Origin: Mycobacteriaceae bacterium
GTDB taxonomy: Bacteria; Actinomycetota; Actinomycetes; Mycobacteriales; Mycobacteriaceae
DNA length: 64,000 bases
Assembly: GCA_019749805.1 (NCBI GenBank)
Contig: JAIEPH010000027.1
Coordinates: forward strand, 124,001-188,000
Reading direction: 5' to 3'
This document shows, piece after piece, positions 62,424-64,000 of the stretch. The position numbers were made by a program, and so were the translations under genes. Every line of letters begins with the position of its first letter. The first letter of the stretch is position 1. The notes under the pieces are model-generated. The model was not told the origin of the DNA. It saw only the letters and a program-made list of their open reading frames with translations, and searched no databases.

Positions 62424-62781
62424 CCGAACCCCTCCTTGTCCGCTCTGCGGCTGCTGCACCGCGGTGTCGCCAAGTTAGCGCACAAACCGTAGCGATGCAA
62501 CAGTTAGCGCTACGACTAAGCTGGTCTGGTGGCACCGAGCGCCTGTCGGGAGATGCGCATTTGCGCCACAGAACGCGAGCTGAACAGCCCATAAAGGCGT
62601 TACGATCGCTGGACCCGACCGTCTCGAAACCGTAGCGCTGATGCGGTGCCGGTGGAGATAAAGACATAGCTTTGCCACAGATCCACGCGCACCACGCGGC
62701 CCCAAGTCGTAGCGGTGGATCCAGCGGCCGATAGGATTGCGTCGCCGCTCCGCCCCGTGAGTTCTCAAGGAATGCCCGTTG
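62424..62781. promoter_or_regulatory. whiB6–espM divergent intergenic region
   Basis: This 358-bp gap has no gene. CGTAGCG occurs at 62488, 62631 and 62708, and inverted at 62508–62514. AAACCGTAGCG is repeated exactly at 62484 and 62627, and AGTTAGCGC occurs at 62473 and 62502. These are candidate regulator sites. Confidence 0.6.
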
Positions 62782-63501
62782 ATGACCGACCCGGAGTCGA
62801 TCGAGGTGCTCGACGAGGGGATGCGGCGTGCCGGTGCGGCCGCGGCGGCCCGTCGTCGCGAACTCGACATCAGCCAGCGCAGCCTGGCGACCGACGGGAT
62901 CATCAACGCCGGCGCGCTCATCGCGTTCGAGAAGGGCCGCAGCTGGCCGCGTGAACGCACTCGAGCAAAGCTCGAAGAGGTGCTGCAATGGCCGCCGGGA
63001 ACGATCGCGCGGTTGCGGCGGGGCGAGCCCGTCGCAGCCGAGCCGCGCGTCGAAACCCCCGCCGATACCGGCGATGACATTCCCTTGATTGCGCAGGCGC
63101 TCGTCACCGCGGTCAACACCTTCGCCACCGCGATCGAGGCACTGCCACCCGTCGACGATCCAGAGTTCACGCCCCGCGCCACGAAGATCCTTGGGGACTT
63201 GCGTCAGCTCGAGGCCGTCGCTGCCCGGGCGGCCCGCATCAGCAAGGTGTCACCGGCGTTGATCAAGGCGTTGAGCGCGGTGCGCACCCGCTACGACGAA
63301 CTCATGCTCCGGGCCGCCCGCGCGCCGCAAGCCACCGTCGGCCAGCGGCTGTACGCCGCGAGGCGCGGCGCGAACCTGACCATCCTCGAAACTGCCCAGG
63401 CGGCAGGGGTTTCCGAAGAAGATGTGATACGCGCCGAGGCGGAAGAGCCAGTGTCACCGGCAGCCGTCCAGGAAATCGAATCGTTGATCGAGCAGCTGTG
63501 A
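62782..63501 (+). CDS. espM: EspM-like helix-turn-helix regulator (short form)
   Basis: This 239-residue protein has a helix-turn-helix in its first third (RRRELDISQRSLATDGIINAGALIAFEKGRSWPRERTRAKLEEVLQW), a central helical region and a second HTH-like segment (LYAARRGANLTILETAQAAGVSEEDVIRAE). As far as I can recall, it matches the C-terminal part of Rv3863/EspM, the repressor of whiB6, but lacks the N-terminal extension of about 150 residues found there. ATG 62782 has AAGGA 10 bases upstream; the preceding TTG is in frame. The divergent position beside whiB6 supports the call. Confidence 0.72.
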   Translation: MTDPESIEVLDEGMRRAGAAAAARRRELDISQRSLATDGIINAGALIAFEKGRSWPRERTRAKLEEVLQWPPGTIARLRRGEPVAAEPRVETPADTGDDIPLIAQALVTAVNTFATAIEALPPVDDPEFTPRATKILGDLRQLEAVAARAARISKVSPALIKALSAVRTRYDELMLRAARAPQATVGQRLYAARRGANLTILETAQAAGVSEEDVIRAEAEEPVSPAAVQEIESLIEQL

Positions 63502-63508
63502 GGAATCG

Positions 63509-64000
63509 TCAGTAGCGCTCGCGGTTGCGGTCGTCGTGGGTGGGGTAGAAGTCGGCCAGCGCCGCGGCGATCTCGATGAAGCGCCGCCTCGTCGCCGGTG
63601 ACATCTCGCGCGTGCGGTCGATCACGCCGCCCGGCCGCAGATGCCCGTCGAAGGGGACCTCGACAACCCTCTGTCCCTGACTCGAGAACTGTTGCGCCAG
63701 GATCGAACGCGTCCGCTTGTCGGCGTGCCCGTCGGAGTCGTTGAGCACGATCACGGTGCGCTGCAGCAGACTGTTGAGCCCGCGGGCAGCCAGCCAGTCC
63801 AGTGTCTGGCCGGCCGCCGCCGCACCGTCGACCCACGGCGATGAGACCACGACCAACGCGTCGAGGTCGCGCAGCACCTCCTGAGTGACCGGGGTGTCCA
63901 TGGTGGAGCTGCAGTCGACGATCGAGATGGTGAAGTACCGGTCGAGCCGCGAGGTCGCCTCTCGGTAGATCGCCGGATCCAGGACCCGTCGACGCGCGGG
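63509..64000 (-). CDS. MinD/ParA-like ATPase of the ESX-associated type, partial
   Basis: The frame is open to the window edge (164 residues seen), so the N-terminus and P-loop lie outside. The visible part contains YFTISIVDCSSTMDTPVTQEVL (Walker B-like aspartate), LVVVSSPWVDGAAAAGQTLDWL, VIVLNDSDGHADKRTRSIL and VVEVPFDGHLRPGG. This is the C-terminal pattern of the MinD-like proteins found beside type VII secretion genes (Rv3860 and EspI relatives). The short start at 63901 (ATG) is internal. With whiB6 next to it, the locus probably continues into ESX-1. Confidence 0.8.
   Translation of the reverse strand, partial: PARRRVLDPAIYREATSRLDRYFTISIVDCSSTMDTPVTQEVLRDLDALVVVSSPWVDGAAAAGQTLDWLAARGLNSLLQRTVIVLNDSDGHADKRTRSILAQQFSSQGQRVVEVPFDGHLRPGGVIDRTREMSPATRRRFIEIAAALADFYPTHDDRNRERY

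Overview
The window is the replication-origin region of a mycobacterium, most likely a rapidly growing Mycolicibacterium. This is judged from gene order and protein motifs read directly from the sequence. The order pcnA–mutT4–murJ–sigM–trxB–trxC–cwlM–parB–parA–rsmG–jag–yidC–yidD–rnpA–rpmH–[dnaA–oriC–dnaN]–gnd–recF–dciA–gyrB–gyrA–tRNA-Ile–tRNA-Ala–cwsA–ppiA–crgA–trpG–pknB–pknA–pbpA–rodA–pstP–fhaB–fhaA–tRNA-Leu is the conserved mycobacterial origin neighbourhood. A gnd gene between dnaN and recF, and a whiB6/ESX-1-like edge this close to oriC, point to an M. smegmatis-like fast grower.

Layout. (1) 1–10242: a partial DxDxDG-repeat protein, the CCA-adding enzyme, a Nudix hydrolase, the lipid II flippase MurJ fused to a pseudokinase, and the SigM/anti-SigM pair. 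(2) 10334–13885: thioredoxin system, the pseudo-amidase CwlM and a GNAT-like protein. (3) 14067–19507, minus strand: segregation genes parB/parA with three parS sites, then rsmG, jag, yidC, yidD, rnpA and rpmH, many with 4-bp overlaps. parA and parB are joined by a four-copy 31-bp repeat whose mini-ORFs chain stop-to-start. (4) 19508–22124: dnaA with DnaA boxes, and oriC. (5) 22125–33091: dnaN, gnd, recF, dciA, gyrB, gyrA (carrying a full-length 421-residue intein) and a DUF3566 membrane protein. (6) 33271–34631: tRNA-Ile, a 37-residue DLW-39-like protein, and tRNA-Ala carrying the scar of an integrated element (two att copies, a broken integrase, a secreted repeat protein). (7) 34664–47826: cell-envelope and division block (cwsA, ppiA, crgA, DUF881, trpG, then the pknB–pknA–pbpA–rodA–pstP–fhaB–fhaA operon). 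(8) 48086–64000: tRNA-Leu, then accessory genes: TetR/molybdo-oxidoreductase, F420-type oxidoreductases, a four-helix protein, a PknH-type kinase, thioesterase, MBL hydrolase, pirin, EVE protein, MarR/acyl-CoA carboxylase, and finally whiB6, an espM-like regulator and a partial MinD-like ATPase at the edge of a probable ESX-1 locus.

How the genes work together. Replication initiation (DnaA, clamp, DciA, gyrase) sits beside chromosome segregation (ParAB/parS) and polar wall growth. PknA/PknB and the phosphatase PstP govern RodA/PbpA. The FHA proteins FhaA/FhaB, MurJ's pseudokinase domain and CwlM are known phospho-relay partners that match precursor synthesis and export to growth; CrgA and CwsA link this to division. 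The right end changes to horizontally variable metabolic and regulatory genes.
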